Positions 26,170 through 39,238 are shown, counted from the stretch's first letter. The stretch is DNA of 64,000 nt from Phylloscopus collybita (GCA_027886175.1 JAJNNQ010000004.1:14089501-14153500), one strand, 5' to 3'. The notes: generated by a model from the letters alone, not told the origin. A program made the numbers and translations.

Positions 26170-26690
26170 TCAAGCCACCAGGTGCTCACAAAACCAGTCA
26201 CTCCTGCTTCTTAGCAGGAAAAGGGAAAACAAGAAAAAATGCTCCTGAGTTAAGGTGAGAGTGGTTGAAAGACAAGCAAAGACTGCACATGGACCAAATC
26301 AAAGCAAAAAGACTCATTCGCTACATCAGCAGGGGAAGACCTGGGAAGTAGAGTCCCAGAATGCATAGCAATTGCTTCAGAAAACAAGGAGCAGAGTCTC
26401 ATCTCCCCACTCCCTTAGCTCAGTTTTACGGTGAATGCCGTATGGTGTGGAATGTCCCTTTGGTTCGGCTGTCCTGGTATGTTCTCTCCCCAGTTCTTGT
26501 TCATCCCCCACACACAGGCCTTGAGAAGGTTGAAGAGTAGGGGGTGACAAAACAGCCCGGATACTATGGGGTCATTGCTTCAAGGAACTCAAACACTGAT
26601 GTGTTATCAGCACTGTTCCAGCTGCAAATTCACAGCAGCACTCTGTGAGAATTTACCTCCATTCCAGACAAACCCAATAAAATGTAAAAA
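26170..26690. mobile_element. Degenerate ERV-like fragment
   Basis: A compositionally distinct, GC-richer block inside AT-rich DNA. It resembles non-coding ERV sequence that I recognise from avian genomes, with landmarks such as GTATGGTGTGGAATGTCCC (about 26441-26459), CACTGATGTGTTATCAGCAC (about 26592-26611) and a terminal CCAGACAAACCCAATA (about 26665). No gag, pol or env reading frame is kept; the 73-codon frame at 26566-26787 crosses it by chance. The orientation, class and exact ends are not settled. It contains the second copy of the 55-bp repeat (26256-26310). The family call rests on memory of consensus-like sequence, so a repeat-library search is needed to name it. Confidence 0.5.
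26256..26310. repeat. 55-bp direct repeat, copy inside the ERV-like fragment
   Basis: Identical to 25429-25483. Here it reads as an integral part of the longer ERV-like block, which continues on both sides, so this is probably the source copy. Confidence 0.95.
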
Positions 26691-29099
26691 AAAAAGTGGA
26701 GATAAATTTTCTGAAAATTCTGGATTACATCAGATGTCAGGCTCAAGTATTCTCTTGATTTTATTTACTAATTTTATTATTTTTTGAATGTGAAACAGAT
26801 TTTTTTTAATATTTTGTGACTTTTCCAAGTTTTTTTTTGAGTTTTAAAATGCTGTGCATGGAAATTTTACTCAAGTCTAAAGAACTCCTTAAGCCCTTTT
26901 TATGGCCTCTATTTATAGGTAATTTGTTTCATAAAATTAACTTATTGTTTGTGTTTTGTCAGAGTTTAAAATACAAGTACATTTTTCTTCTGAGATTTTC
27001 AGGAATCCATTAATTTATATGTTTTAAGATACAAGTCCCTATTTAGCTTTTTCAGTGTGATTGACTTGTTAATTTTGTTGAAGGGAAATTGAGTTTAAAA
27101 TTGGAAGAATTTCCTTGAACTTCACAATTTTTAAGAGAAAGTTTCCTCTTCAAGGGATTGAAAATCAATAAAAAAATCAGCAAAAATAATTGTACTAGAA
27201 AGACTGTTTTTGCAGCAAAAACACTTGAACATTTTACTTCCATCTATTTTGCAGAGGTTGAATAGAGAATTGGTCACAGCTATAAACTTTCCTTGATAGT
27301 AGTTTACTGACTCTTCTCAAACAGCTCAACAATGTGTACAGTTGTGGGCCTCTCATCTGACTCCAGCTACTTTTATACTGCCAAAATTACACAGGAAAGT
27401 GTTTTGACTTGTGATTGCATGGGTTGCCTCTGACAGCAGTTTAACTGCCTGTGGCCCTAGTGGCACATAAGTATGAAAAGGTCTGGCACAGAAGGTGAAA
27501 ACAGCAGAATGAAGTCTCCTTAACCTTGCTATGCAGAAAATATTTACAAAGTCACAGAGTTAGTAAATTTTGGCACAAAACAAATGGTGCTCATGCTGTA
27601 GTATTACAGACGTAAGAAAGACTGTCTGTGGTGTTATACTTGTGATATGAGAGTGTATGTGGCCTGAGTTTGGAATCCTGAAGTTTTTTCTGGCTTGATG
27701 CTGTGTAGCAAAGTACTAGTGCCACAATGAATCCTATCTTATGTTTTGTGTGTTTATATGTCTGTGAGTGGTTATATATGCAGCTTAACATAAACAAAAA
27801 ATGCTATTATAAATAAACACTATAAAACTTAAGTGGCTGTTAGCTTTAAGTCATGTGATGTTTTCCAGGTTGTAGGTAATAATCCCCATGCTGAAAACAA
27901 GTGACCTCAACAATTGGATGTCACCTGCCTACTGATTAAACAGATGCTTTCTTCCCCATGCTAAAGCTTTTATCTTTTTGACTCTAGGCTCTATGTAGAA
28001 CAGTTTCCATGTTCTTCCTTCTACATCACTTCAATTACTTACAAAGTAAACATAAAAATACTGTCTAATATACCTTGGTGTTTTAGAGATACTTGCTTAA
28101 ATTACTTCCCTTTTCCAAAATGTGACTTCCATTCTGGTGTTTGTAATTACTTGGGAAATTGTATTTCAGACAGTAATTGCTGATTCAAAAGACTTACTTC
28201 GGTATCCATAGTTCATTTCATACCTATAAATCATGCAATAAAAACAGATTAAGAAATTATTTGGTAAAAATTACTTGAACCAGCTAAAAAAGAAAACCCA
28301 CTCATAGAAAAATTAAGTAAGAATGTATTGCTCTTACATTGTTGACAATGGTTGGAAACTTAGGCATGGGAATTAAAATCTGTTCTGCTGTTCATGGAAA
28401 ATAGATGTTGTCTTTATCCTTCTGTTTCCCACTTTACGTCAGTGACCTTTGGCATCTAAGTTAAATGAGTTCCCCATTCACTGTGAACACCATAGTTATG
28501 TGATAATGTATAAATTGTGCATATCCAGACTGCTTTGGAAGATTCTTTTATAGCACGTCTGTGTGGTTCTGCAACTGCAAAAATTATGGGGCAGAACTCA
28601 AAACATATATGCAGAATTTGAGCCACAATCCCTCAAAGTTATCGGATGCCAAAGGGAGCGGAATAATTGGAAAATATTAAATATCACAGTGTGTGCCGAG
28701 TTTCGCCTGGTATGTAATATGATGAATAAACAATTCAGAGAATCTAGAAATACTAGAATAAGTTCTTTTTGAAAATGTTATCTTTCCCAGAGAAAGTTAT
28801 TTTAGCTGATTTCAGCCTCTGAAAGTTTTTCTTATAAGTGTGTCAATGACTTGGTTACAGCAATTTGAATTATCTGTGCCAGTTTTCAATACTAAGCTAT
28901 TTGCAATGTATTCATGACAACCCACAGCTAACTCTAAATAGCAAAATATTCAGGGAAAATATTTAGAGAAGGAAATAAATTGTCCTAAGATTAGTGATAT
29001 GTCTGCAGTAGTAGAGAATTTAGTTTACATCTGTTGAATGATTTGAGAGTGTCACACAGATCTTGTGACAATGGTCAAACCAAGAGAATTCTTTCTGCC
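26691..29099. other. AT-rich unique DNA, no gene recognised
   Basis: No repeat family or gene is recognised. The short frames here (27052-27243, 27591-27797, 28563-28772) have no family resemblance. Confidence 0.5.
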
Positions 29100-30133
29100 A
29101 ATTTGCAAAGGTACAGGTTAGACAGAGGGAGCATTGGATGAAGAATTTTCTGGATCATTATGTCCAAAGAGCTACAAAAAATTGTTCAGTATCTGAAGGC
29201 AGAGTGATGAGTGATGTTCTCAAGATCCTTATGGGGACTATACTGCTTAGTATCCTAATCAATGGCACTGACAGTAAGATATAGTGCACCCTCAGCAAGT
29301 TTGGAGATGACACAAAGTGGGGCAGCTGACACACTGTAGGGAAGGGGTGACATCTAGAGGAACCTGACTGGCTTGAGGAGTGACCTCAAGGGAACCTCAA
29401 GAACTCCGACAAGGCCGAGTACAAAGAGCTGCACTTAGGTTGGAGCAATCCCCAGTATCATGACAGGCTGGGGAGTGAATGGACTGAGAGCAGTGCCACG
29501 GAAAAGGATTTGAAGAATGGCGTCTTCATCCAGTCTGTGGATAATCAATTAGACATAAGCCAGCAGTGTCTGTATACAGCTCAGAAAGGCAATCATATCT
29601 TGACAGCATCAAAAGAAGCATGACCATGTTGAGGGAGGTGATGGGTTCAGTTCTGGGCTTGGTAATTCAAGAAAGACAAGGTATGACTGAGAAGATCCAG
29701 CAAGGGCATGAAGATGATGAGACTGGACCATTTCTCTTGTGAAGAAAGTCTGAGGAAGCTGGGCCTGTTAGCCTGGGGAAGAGGCAGCTGAGAGGGGATC
29801 TCATAAAAGCATACAAAAGACATGTTAAGAGGATAGACTCAGACCCTTCTGAATGAAACCTGGTGACAGTAGAAAGGCCAATAGGCACAAATTGGACCAC
29901 AGGAAGGTCTTCTTGAGTATGAGAAAAACATTCTTTACTGTAGGAGTGACAGAAGGCTGCTCAGAGTGGTTCTGGAGTCCTCCCTCTGGAGGTATTCAAA
30001 ACATACCTGGGCATGATCCTGTGCAACCTGCTTTAGGTGAATCTGCTTTATTAGTGGTGTTGGACTGATAACCTCCAGAGCCCTTTTCCAACCCCAACCA
30101 TTTTGTGTCTCAGTGTGTTTCTGTGTGATTCTT
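29100..30133 (+). mobile_element. CR1 LINE, 3' third, CR1-F/Y-like subfamily
   Basis: A 5'-truncated sense CR1. Near 29240-29330 lies the RT palm region (remnant of 'SKFADDTK', bases GCAAGTTTGGAGATGACACA, with one Gly replacing Ala). It is followed by the 'GTACAAAGAGCTGCAC' thumb segment near 29420 and the ORF2 end near 29680-29830. The 3'UTR (about 29860-30115) is of the type with 'cacaaattggaccacaggaaggt' and ends in TTCCAACCCCAACCATTTTGTG. The degenerate octamer tail (tctgtgtgattc, to about 30132) is of the ATTCTGTG kind, which differs from the ATTCTATG tail of other copies in this window and suggests another subfamily. Frames are broken. Confidence 0.85.
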
Positions 30134-30337
30134 CCCCTCTGTTCCATGCTTGTGAGTCTCTAGGTTGAGGAGAGAAGTTGTGGTTGACCCATCACTGGAA
30201 GTTTTCAAGGCCAGGTTGGATGGGGCTGGGAACAGCTTCATCTGGTCAAAGGTGTCCATGCCCATGGCAGCAGGGTTGGAAGTAGATGAGCTTTGAAGGT
30301 CCGTTCCATTGTAAATGTTTCTGTGATTCTATTATTA
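30134..30337 (+). mobile_element. CR1 LINE, short 3' end, second copy
   Basis: This is about 200 bp of another CR1 3' terminus in the same orientation, directly after the first. Landmarks are GAGAAGTTGTGGTTGACCCATC (shortened: positions 30172-30193), TTTTCAAGGCCAGGTTGGAT near 30201, CCATGCCCATGGCAGCAGGG near 30256, and a final TTCTGTGATTCTAT to about 30334. It is a separate insertion and not part of the preceding copy, because each has its own terminus. Confidence 0.85.
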
Positions 30338-33103
30338 CATGAAAATATTAGTTCTTTGAATTGTATCCCATGCATAATATTGATATGTCCTCTCTAATTT
30401 TGGAATTTAGTGCTGTGATCACCAGGTTGCTTTATTTTAACATGATCCTATACTGCATAATGTAAAACTATATGTGCATTTTAAATATTACTTTGGCAAG
30501 GAAAGTCTTCCACGTGTAGGCAATTACTTGCTTTACTAAGGATAATTTGCCTTTGCAGTGAGAAAGGAAAATAGCAAGTCTTTATTTTAAAAAATTACAA
30601 ATATGTACCCTTACAGTTGAAACGGAAAACCTCATGCCAAATCAAATTAAATATTAAAATGTAGAAATTCAAGTCAGCATATGCAGAAAGAACGCAAGAT
30701 TCTGTTATTATATGTCATGGGGTGTAAAAGATTGTGTTACTTTGTTCTAAGAAAACCACACAGACTATTAAAAAGACACCAACAGTAGTTATGAAGCTAT
30801 GCTTTTCAGTTTGTTTCTTTCTACCCAATGTCTTTTACTATCAGAGCCATACCTGAGTTATAATAAATTATCTATTAACTCTATAATCTTAAATTTCATT
30901 TAGTTTACTATTGAAAATTAGCAAGTACAATACCTGCTGCAACACTCTCTGATTTGATATGGACTTTTTAATTTCATAGTTTTGAGCTGAAGAACACACA
31001 ATGTCCTTGCAGCTGCAAAGAACTCCTCTCTCTAAGACATAATTGGAAAAATGCAGTAATACAAATCCAGGGGATGTTGGGAATTAGTTTAGTAGCACCA
31101 GTGGCAACTAGTAATAAAATGAAACTGGTTAAGGTGTGTAGGACAGTAATGTAACAGCAGCAGAGGGTCTGTTTTACATATTGACTGGGCAAGCATAATA
31201 AGCTGCGCTCCAGCTCAGCTTGTTATGTTTAACCTTAATGGATAATTTTCTTTTTGGGAGTCAAATGACATCTGTAAACAACTGAGCTAGTGAGAAAAAA
31301 GGAGCAGTACCAACGCAGATAGAGAGAAGAGCAAAAAAGCCACTTTTCAGGGTTTCAGGTCTACTTGCACATCCTTTGTAACACCTGTTGAGTTGAATAG
31401 ACAGTCCTAGTAGAAGTTTTGTCTTCTTGCATTGTGTATTCTTCAGGTAGTATCCATGAACAAGATGGATTATTTTATTTATAGACTAAATAAAAGTATT
31501 TTTTATTGATTATATAAAATGGTCACAATACAGGTTAAAACTGTTCATACCATGTATACAATACATATTCTTGTGTTGGGGATATATTTGGAAAGATGTA
31601 TAGAATTTAGAGACATTTTACATATAGTATATACTATAAAGTGCTCCAAGGTCAAAGTAATTTGGCGCAGATATACAGACCCACAGCGTAGTGTGGATCT
31701 GTATATAAAGATTAATAAAATAATCTAAAGATTATTTTACTCTACAATAAATGCAAGCTGTATTATTAATTAGTTACTTTATTTAAAAATTAATGTTTCA
31801 GCTTTCATATTCTTACCTTGTTTCATAAATACCTGTGGATATAAGTCTTTAATGCTCATCTATAATGACTTAAAAAATCTGTTGATTTTGTATTACTGTT
31901 TTTTTTTTCCACAGATAAATAAAATAAATGTCATTCTGTAGATGCAAGGAAAATGACAAATGTGAGATGAATTGAATATCTGCCAAACTTACTGTCAGGT
32001 TACTGACAAACTGAACTATAAACATTCTCAATATGACTGGTTACACGAAAACAAAGTTATTTAAACAAATGAAACATTATGACTGATTTGACAAATGTAT
32101 TGAATTTTCAAATTCATAAAAGAAAATACATAACTGAGAATGCAGTGAAGATGGATGACTTCCATGCATGTCCCAGTTTTATGACAAGATTCTCTGAAGG
32201 GAACTGATACTGCCAAAACCCATCAAAAATCTTAGTCTCTATTTTTGTACAATACATAATATCAGGTGTAAAATATAGTCTGGAAATAACCTGAACAATT
32301 AAAAGCTTCATTATGGTTCAAACTGTCTAGAAATATGAAGAACAAAAGGAGAAGGCCTAAACTCTACCTCTCTGTATATGATACAGTAATTAATACCAAA
32401 ATGAGAGACAGTATGAATGTAGTGTTCTTAAAACATTTTTGTAATCGGTAACCCAGACAGAATGCTTTAATTCTGCAATGTGTTATATATTTCTTACTGT
32501 GAACTGGTTCTGTAAAAAAGTAGGCAAAAATGTAAATTGCATTATACATGCTAAATACAAATAGCATGAGTATTGATAGAATTGTGGAGGATATGTATCT
32601 CTTCTTGTCAGAGTGCATGCAGCTGAGGGTCTGGGGAAACACCTCTTGTCTTCTAATAGTCTATGAATTAAAACTGGACAGAGAAATTAGAGTTTGCTGG
32701 GTTGGGATGCTAGATTAATGCTGGTTGTGTCTGGTTTGGAAAACTACACATGATGAATGGTGTCTGATACTGCAGGCAATTACAGAGAAACAGAGCAGAC
32801 CCGAAAATAAGCTGGAAAAAAAGATATTGCGGATAAAGATGTTTGAAAACAAATTGTTATGGAAGCTGGCTAAATGTAGAGGTGTGAATTTTTTAAATTT
32901 GAGTTTATATTTACTAAATCAAGATTAAAACATATAGCAACCTAGATCTGTAGTTCCAGCTGTGGAGGTGCTACCCTGTCCAAGAAAGTGGTTCACAATG
33001 AACAGCTGTAGATTGCAGCAGAGCAATTTGGAGCATGTTCAAGTGCTCTTGCATCTTGCATGTGCAGAAAAGAACCAAAGTTCTTGGACCAGGTAGAAGG
33101 CAA

Positions 33104-33137
33104 AAGAGAGAGAGAGAAAGAGAGGGGGAGAGAGGGT
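33104..33137 (+). repeat. (AG)n-like purine tract
   Basis: A short GA-rich microsatellite with GGG interruptions, about 34 bp, followed by a T run. Confidence 0.85.
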
Positions 33138-34742
33138 TTTTTTGGGTACTAAGATTCTCTAAGTTTGCAATATCTTCACAGCCCCAGACACTTGGGGTTT
33201 CTGCCTGGAGCTTCTGCTGCCTTTGTTTATACTTGTGGTGATCAATTTTTCCTAAATGATTCTGTTCTCCCCCAAAAATGTATAGTTCCTTACTAAGTTG
33301 TTGTCAACCACCACTTCCTCACTCACAAAGATGTATTTCTATCACACGCAGCAGTTACAATGAACAGTTTTTCCTTGGTCCTCCATTTTCAATCTCATTT
33401 GTATTTTCAGTGCTGTTGCTGCTATGTGCTGAGCTCTGCATCATATAAAGATGGGTCTGTAACACGTTGCCCAAGTTCTCAAGTTAAGTTCATAATAAGA
33501 AAGGACTGGGGAGGACAAATTTAGCAGATGGCAAATTTAGTTTAAAGCCTGTGGCATGTTTCTACCAATAGCAACACTGTTCTTAATAGGAAAAGTCATT
33601 CGCTATTTTGTAGGTTACTAATCAAATAGAGCTTTAGACTTTTATCAATTTTCTCAGTATCAGAAATAAAGGTAAAACCAAGATTGTTATGTATGCTGGG
33701 TCTTTGATTCTCTAGACTAGACTGTAGAATTCTTCCATTCTACTTCCATAAATTGTTCATGGGCTACTTCATATTTATATTTTTTTTCTTCAAGGAATTA
33801 ATTGTCAAGAGTTTTTTGAGAAAATGTGCTGACATTTTACTGTGAAAACCTGCACTCTGTTTATGTGAAGTATGGCTTGGAGATGTCTTCCTTTCATTCT
33901 GGAGTGACAATGGTTGAATAAAGCTTCACAGAATAAATCAGCGTTTATTATAAAATTTAACTTTCTTGGATACATTTCAGGCTGCTGTGCTATTAAAGGC
34001 TGAGACAGCTTATTTTGACATATACATTAAAGTTGGTTACAACAACTGTGAATATGCATATTGGTATATAAAATAACTCTCTCCAAAGACCAAGAGATCC
34101 TGCCTTTTAAAGTGGCTAATACTTTTCTCTAAAACTTCACCTTCTTTCAGTTCTAACCAAATAACAACCATGAGTGTATGTGTTTATATAGTATGCATTC
34201 TGTTACAGAGACAGTCCAAAATGATAAATCAGTAACTTTAAAAATTTAGGGTTTAGTGCGTTTAGTTTGATTTATTTTATTTCACTTTGCTTTGCTTATT
34301 TTATTTATTCTCCCATTTTGTTTCAAATATTATTGTTGAATTTTGTTGCTGAGTTATAAGCAAAGTATCTCTTGTTCTGTAACATGGGGATATAAACCAT
34401 TATTTGGGTGAAGAAACTAGATTAATCAGTGTTATGATACTACATAAGCGCAGTTATTTCTTTTTGTGAGAAAATATGAAGCCTACTATTCAACATTTTA
34501 GTCGTGTCTACAACACAAACACATTTCTAAATAGATATTTGCAGTCTTAGTGAAAAAAAGTCTCAAGCAAACAGTCTGTTAGTGATAAATGGCAGCACAT
34601 TCCACTACACAAGAAACAGCATTTTCTGTTCATTTCCTTATATGGGAAATCATTATTATCTTTGTTTAAAGAAGAAACCATTCCTATGGAAAAATTAGGG
34701 AAACACCAAGGTCATAAAAAGAGGGATATTCATTTAACAGTG

Positions 34743-34771
34743 CTTTTTATTCATTGATAATGAATAAAAAG
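34743..34771. repeat. Perfect inverted repeat, 13-bp arms, 3-nt loop
   Basis: CTTTTTATTCATT is followed by GAT and then its exact reverse complement. It is AT-rich, so it could extrude but would be of low stability. Confidence 0.9.
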
Positions 34772-36529
34772 TGTCTCCTATGTCAGATGATATCTGTAAG
34801 TTAATATTTTGCAAAAGAGTAAGAGTGAATGATTCACTACTTTGAGTATGTCAGGTACTAACAATTTTTTTTCCAAGTGTTTCTGTTGAAGATTAGTAAT
34901 ATAAACGGGCTGGTTCTTTCCAACTTCTACTAAAAATTTCCATCAGTCACAAAGCAATATTAAATCAACAGTAATGTTATTGTTGTGTCCATTGAAGAAT
35001 TATTAAAATTTCTCATTTAAAACATGTTCATAAATTCATATGTCTGATGTTGTGGAAGTATAACATTCTTCACTGTTTGTTAATCTAAAAAGTGGTATGT
35101 GTGTCACCCCTAAATACCACAAGTCAGAAGATGGGAACTTCATTCTTGATGCTAATTACCATCAAGGAAACTTTTAAAATATAATTTTACTTTTGTTGAA
35201 GTGCAACAAGTCCAAGGGCTTGAGGGAGAGAAGTGCTCCTTTCTTTCCTTCAAACAAAATATTTTGCAATAGTTTTATTTTACATGTGCTAGTAGCTCTA
35301 ATTTGAAATCAGAGCTGTTCTTAGGGATGTCTTTACAGGACAGCTGCCTTGCTAGCTAGCACCAAGTAGTAAAGTTAATGGTCCTGGTCTTTGAATTCTA
35401 AAGCACTTCCAGAGCATTTGCTGAAAGGAGAAGTACTCCAGGGATCTGACACAGAAAAGGTGGAGGGGTCAAGGTTCACAATGATCTGAGAATTGGTTGT
35501 GATTTAACACTGTGATTAGCATCTGACCTGAGCAGAATAAACACACAGGGCAACTTGATTGGGACTGTTTTCTCCATATGAATAGACCTAAATATTTACT
35601 AACTGAACTATTTAAATGTGAAGCATTTTTAGTTGTGTGTCCTGACTACATGACTGCCAACACTCTCCAGTTCCCCTGCTTCTGTTACTCTTTGTTCTTC
35701 CCACTATGCCATTCTATTTATGTTCTTTACTTATAAACATTTTCTAATTTTGTTTTCACACCCCACCCCATTCCTATCCTCCCTTTTATTTCAAAGTGTA
35801 AAGAACGAATTTTGTTAATGCTGTGGCACCTTTGAACAAACAGATATGGAAACATCAAATATGAAATTTTATTTAATAGCTGCAGACTTTTGAAAATTTG
35901 GAACTCAGCTAACTTGGAGCACAATAACCACAAGCCACGTGATTCATTTTATCATTACTTTCTTCTTACTGATGATGCATGCACCCTGAATGGAAGTTTG
36001 ATTTGAACTTACATAAGCTTTTGATGGGTTTGCTTCAGTATGCAGAGAAAATTATACAGGGCTAGGGCAGCATCACTTTTATATGCAATCCAGGATTAGC
36101 ATGCAACTTGCTTCTAAGGACAGCACCCAATCGATTTCAAGTTGCATTAAAAAAGTTATAATATTAGATTCTCATAATCATTTGATGATAGTTAGACATT
36201 TAAATAAATCACAAGGCAGTGCAAGTTCAGTTAATCTTCTGTCATTTCCAATGATTCTTGAAGGAACTTTCATCTGCAGCAACTTTTGTTATCTGAAAAT
36301 CCAAAACCATAATTTTCTTTTCAAGCAGTAAATGTATTTAACATTAACTCGCTAATGAATTGGTGAATTCATTAATGAGGCACTCTTTCAAGGAGTGCAA
36401 AACTTAAATAACTTTGTTGCATAATTATAAAAAATATCTATGATAAATATGATTATGACTTCTTTATTGCTATAAATTTAGAGAGGCAATTCCATTGAAA
36501 ACGATTTATTTGCCAGTGAAAATTTTGGA

Positions 36530-36985
36530 CTGAGAAATCGACAAAGCCAATGAGCCAAGGAAACAGTGCCAGCACTGGGTGAAACCATGAGTGCAACCTC
36601 TACCGCGTTATACTCCCCCTGGTTTCACACCGACCCGAGCCCAAGCCAGCTGTTTTATACTTTCCTGGCTGGGCTTAAGTGAGTCCGAGATTTCTATAGG
36701 TTCTTTTGTCCATCGGCATTTTTGTTGATGAAATTCAAAAGCAGGGTCCAGTTTTCTGAATGGATTTCCTGGGTATGGAAGGTTCCTCAGTACTCCTAAT
36801 GTCCCAGATAAGCTATCATCTCAAGCCATTTGTCCTTATTGGATGCTGAGCATCCTCGTCCAGGTTGTTCTCCACTTTATATTGGAATTGTAATTTCTTT
36901 GTTCTCTCCTCCAGAGATGAGGAAGGCTCTTGCGAAATTTTCCAAGCCCTCTGCCCTGCTTGGGGGTGCTTTTTGGCTTTCTTAG
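36530..36985 (-). mobile_element. Probable LTR of an endogenous retrovirus
   Basis: A compositionally distinct block with several CpGs inside AT-rich DNA. On the + strand it opens TGAGAAATCGACAAAGCCA at about 36530. Read on the minus strand it has a core-promoter-like GTATAAAAC (complement of 36652-36660) followed by a GC-richer leader, which is the arrangement of U3 then R/U5. It resembles passerine LTR sequence that I recognise only in outline. I could not find a target duplication, and the left end of U3 (near 36985) is a guess from the return to AT-rich DNA. No internal retroviral coding remnant adjoins it. An alternative is a different GC-rich repeat or a unique element. Confidence 0.45.
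36652..36660 (-). promoter_or_regulatory. TATA box candidate in the probable LTR
   Basis: The minus strand reads GTATAAAAC at this place, upstream (in minus-strand sense) of the CpG-bearing segment. It is one reason for reading the block as an LTR in minus orientation. Activity cannot be judged from sequence. Confidence 0.35.
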
Positions 36986-39044
36986 AAAAGTACATTTTAT
37001 TTTCTGTTTATTATAGCAACAACATTATGAAAACATGAAATATTATTCACCACATTTATAGTTGCACAAAACCACCTAAATAGGACAAGGAACCTGCCAC
37101 TTCAAATTTAGGCAAAGCAAGGCATCTTATCCATGAAATTCCACTTTTTTTATCTTTGTGGTGGCATGATGATATAGACTTTTATGCACTTATGAATAGT
37201 TAATTTTCATTAAAACTACCCAAAATTCACCTGAGATAATTTCTGTGAAAAATTGCACCATAGAGGCTGGAGTACTAATTTAGACTAGCAACATGCAACT
37301 GAAAATAGTTTCTTCAAATAAGAAATATTTCATAGATTTGTTGAAATCTTTATTGATGATGATCTTTATTGATTTCAATCTGTTGAAATCATGTTGAAAT
37401 CTTTATTGATGATAACTCTTCACTCTTCATTGGCTTCAAAAATAGCTCTTGGGAAAAGGATCCTGCAGAGGTAGTCAGATCCCACCTGAGCATCTCAAGT
37501 ACTTCTAGAACCATGGAGATTAGATCTGTTCCTTGAAGGGCAAAACAAAGTCGTCCACAGCCAAGAGATCAAAATCAAGTAAGATTAAATGGTATTAAAA
37601 TTGTCAGACTCTACTTACTGAAATATCTATGTATTTAGAATTCGAAGATTTTATAGCTAGATCAACCTCCACAAAGAATTTGTGCCAGTATAAGGAATGC
37701 TACTGTAAAGCACTATTTCCGTACTTCTATGTTTAAGTTGTGCAAAGATGCTGAAGAAGACATTCCAAAGCTTATTTTCTCCCAACTCTTCCTCCTTCAA
37801 AAGGATATATACTCAAAAGACTCGTTTTGTGGATATAAGACAATTTCACATTCAAAAAAATAGGTATGAAATTTTTACTTATCCTTCTGAGTATATTTTC
37901 AGCAGAATTCACAGGAGACCTCATGACACTAATGGATTGAGAAATTGTTTTTCTTCTGGCTGGATGTTTCCAAGCAATGGTAACCTATCTCTGTCACTGA
38001 CTTGAAGCACAGATTCCCAAAGATATTAGAAACTTAATGACTCTTGATAAAAACTTCAAGGTATTTCAATACCATTAGCAATCTCTGATTCAAAAGACTC
38101 TTTGCTTTAATGAAACCATAACTATTGTAGCAGAAGTGTGTATTTAAATGCACACAGAGATTGCATTATACATATAACTTTCAGAATAGCTGAATTCAGG
38201 TTTTTATAATGCCTGTAGTTAAATAATCTTGCTTCATATTTTCTCTTTTATTTCCCCCAGAGAAGTTAGAATCAATATTTAATCACTTTGTTCAAGGTTC
38301 TTAACTTTATGAGTACTGGTAGTATTTCTCACAACAAATACAAAAAATAAAAGATGAAAGTGAAAGGTAAACCCCTTTGACTTAATGGTTTTAGCCATTT
38401 CCTGATTTAGCCAGAAATTCTAAAATAATTAAGACAAAAATGGATTTTTTGTGTAAATATAACAGCAATTAAAAATTAGAGTATGTAGTACATAGTGCTA
38501 AATAGTACATCTCAGCACATATGTGAAAGTTGTATTGCAGCTGTATTGCAGAAGGATACTGACACAAGTTTTTGATAAACTAAATTCTGTGCAATACAAG
38601 AATTTAACAGGATGTTGACCTTCATCTTCCACTTTATGAAAATTTTAATGTAAATAATGACTGGTTGGCTGAACTGGTCTTATGGACAATTACACAAGTC
38701 CTTTAGTCATGAAACCTGGTAAGCAAGGAGTATATTAATGTAACAGAAATAAGTTTATTGAATGGTGTTTTACTGTTCATTGGCTAATAGATACCAAGTG
38801 TGTCTTTATCAGGAAATGTAAGATCTGAATATTGGTACTGACAGTTCTTGTAAAAAACCCCCTCTTTTGGACATGGAGATAGTACTGGCAGAAGTTTGGT
38901 ACTTCTGAACTACAGAAGACTGTGCATCTTGGCCACAAATGGCCATAACAATTAGGGAGAGGGAAAAACCTGAAAGAAAGTGGTGGCTGGCCAGAGAACA
39001 TTTCTTACCTGAACTTCTAGTTTCCAGCAATATACTTGTTGTAT
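36986..39044. other. AT-rich unique DNA
   Basis: No gene or repeat family is recognised. A 22-bp string starting TGTTGAAATCTTTATTG occurs at 37339-37360 and 37392-37413, with partial and inverted relatives between them. Confidence 0.5.
37339..37413. repeat. Local repeat cluster of a 22-bp motif
   Basis: Two exact 22-bp copies with partial copies (GATCTTTATTGAT, TGTTGAAATCATG) between, about 75 bp in all. This looks like replication-slippage style growth. Confidence 0.8.
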
Positions 39045-39238
39045 TTGCTCTTCATTCCTCCCCCAGACCATGCGCTGAACCTGTCACCTGGCTTTGTTGA
39101 ATTTCATGAGGTATGCATGAGCTCATTCCATAGGCCTGTCCAGGATGCTCCAGGGGGGCATCCCTTTCCTACAGTGTATCAGCAGCACCAGTCACCAGCT
39201 GCACATTGGCTTGCTGACGGTGCACCTAGTCATGGAGA
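39045..39238 (-). mobile_element. CR1 copy A, 3'-most preserved segment (RT palm/thumb)
   Basis: Antisense CR1. The minus strand reads through the RT palm region, matching the part that in CR1 encodes the end of 'MD..IECTLSKFADDTK' and then 'RDAIQRDLDRLERWA' and 'NLMKFNKAK'. On the + strand this appears as CTGTCACCTGGC (about 39078), TTGAATTTCATGAGG (about 39098) and GCATCCCTTTCCTAC (about 39158). On the minus strand it is the continuation of the segments at 39690-39743 and 40417-40930, from which it has been separated by two later insertions. Confidence 0.75.

Larger units (their letters stand above)
30338..36529. other. Long AT-rich unique stretch
   Basis: No gene or interspersed repeat is recognised in about 6.2 kb. 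It holds an (AG)-rich simple tract (33104-33137) and a perfect hairpin (34743-34771). Frames of up to 92 codons (32364-32642, minus strand) show no family signature. Confidence 0.5.
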
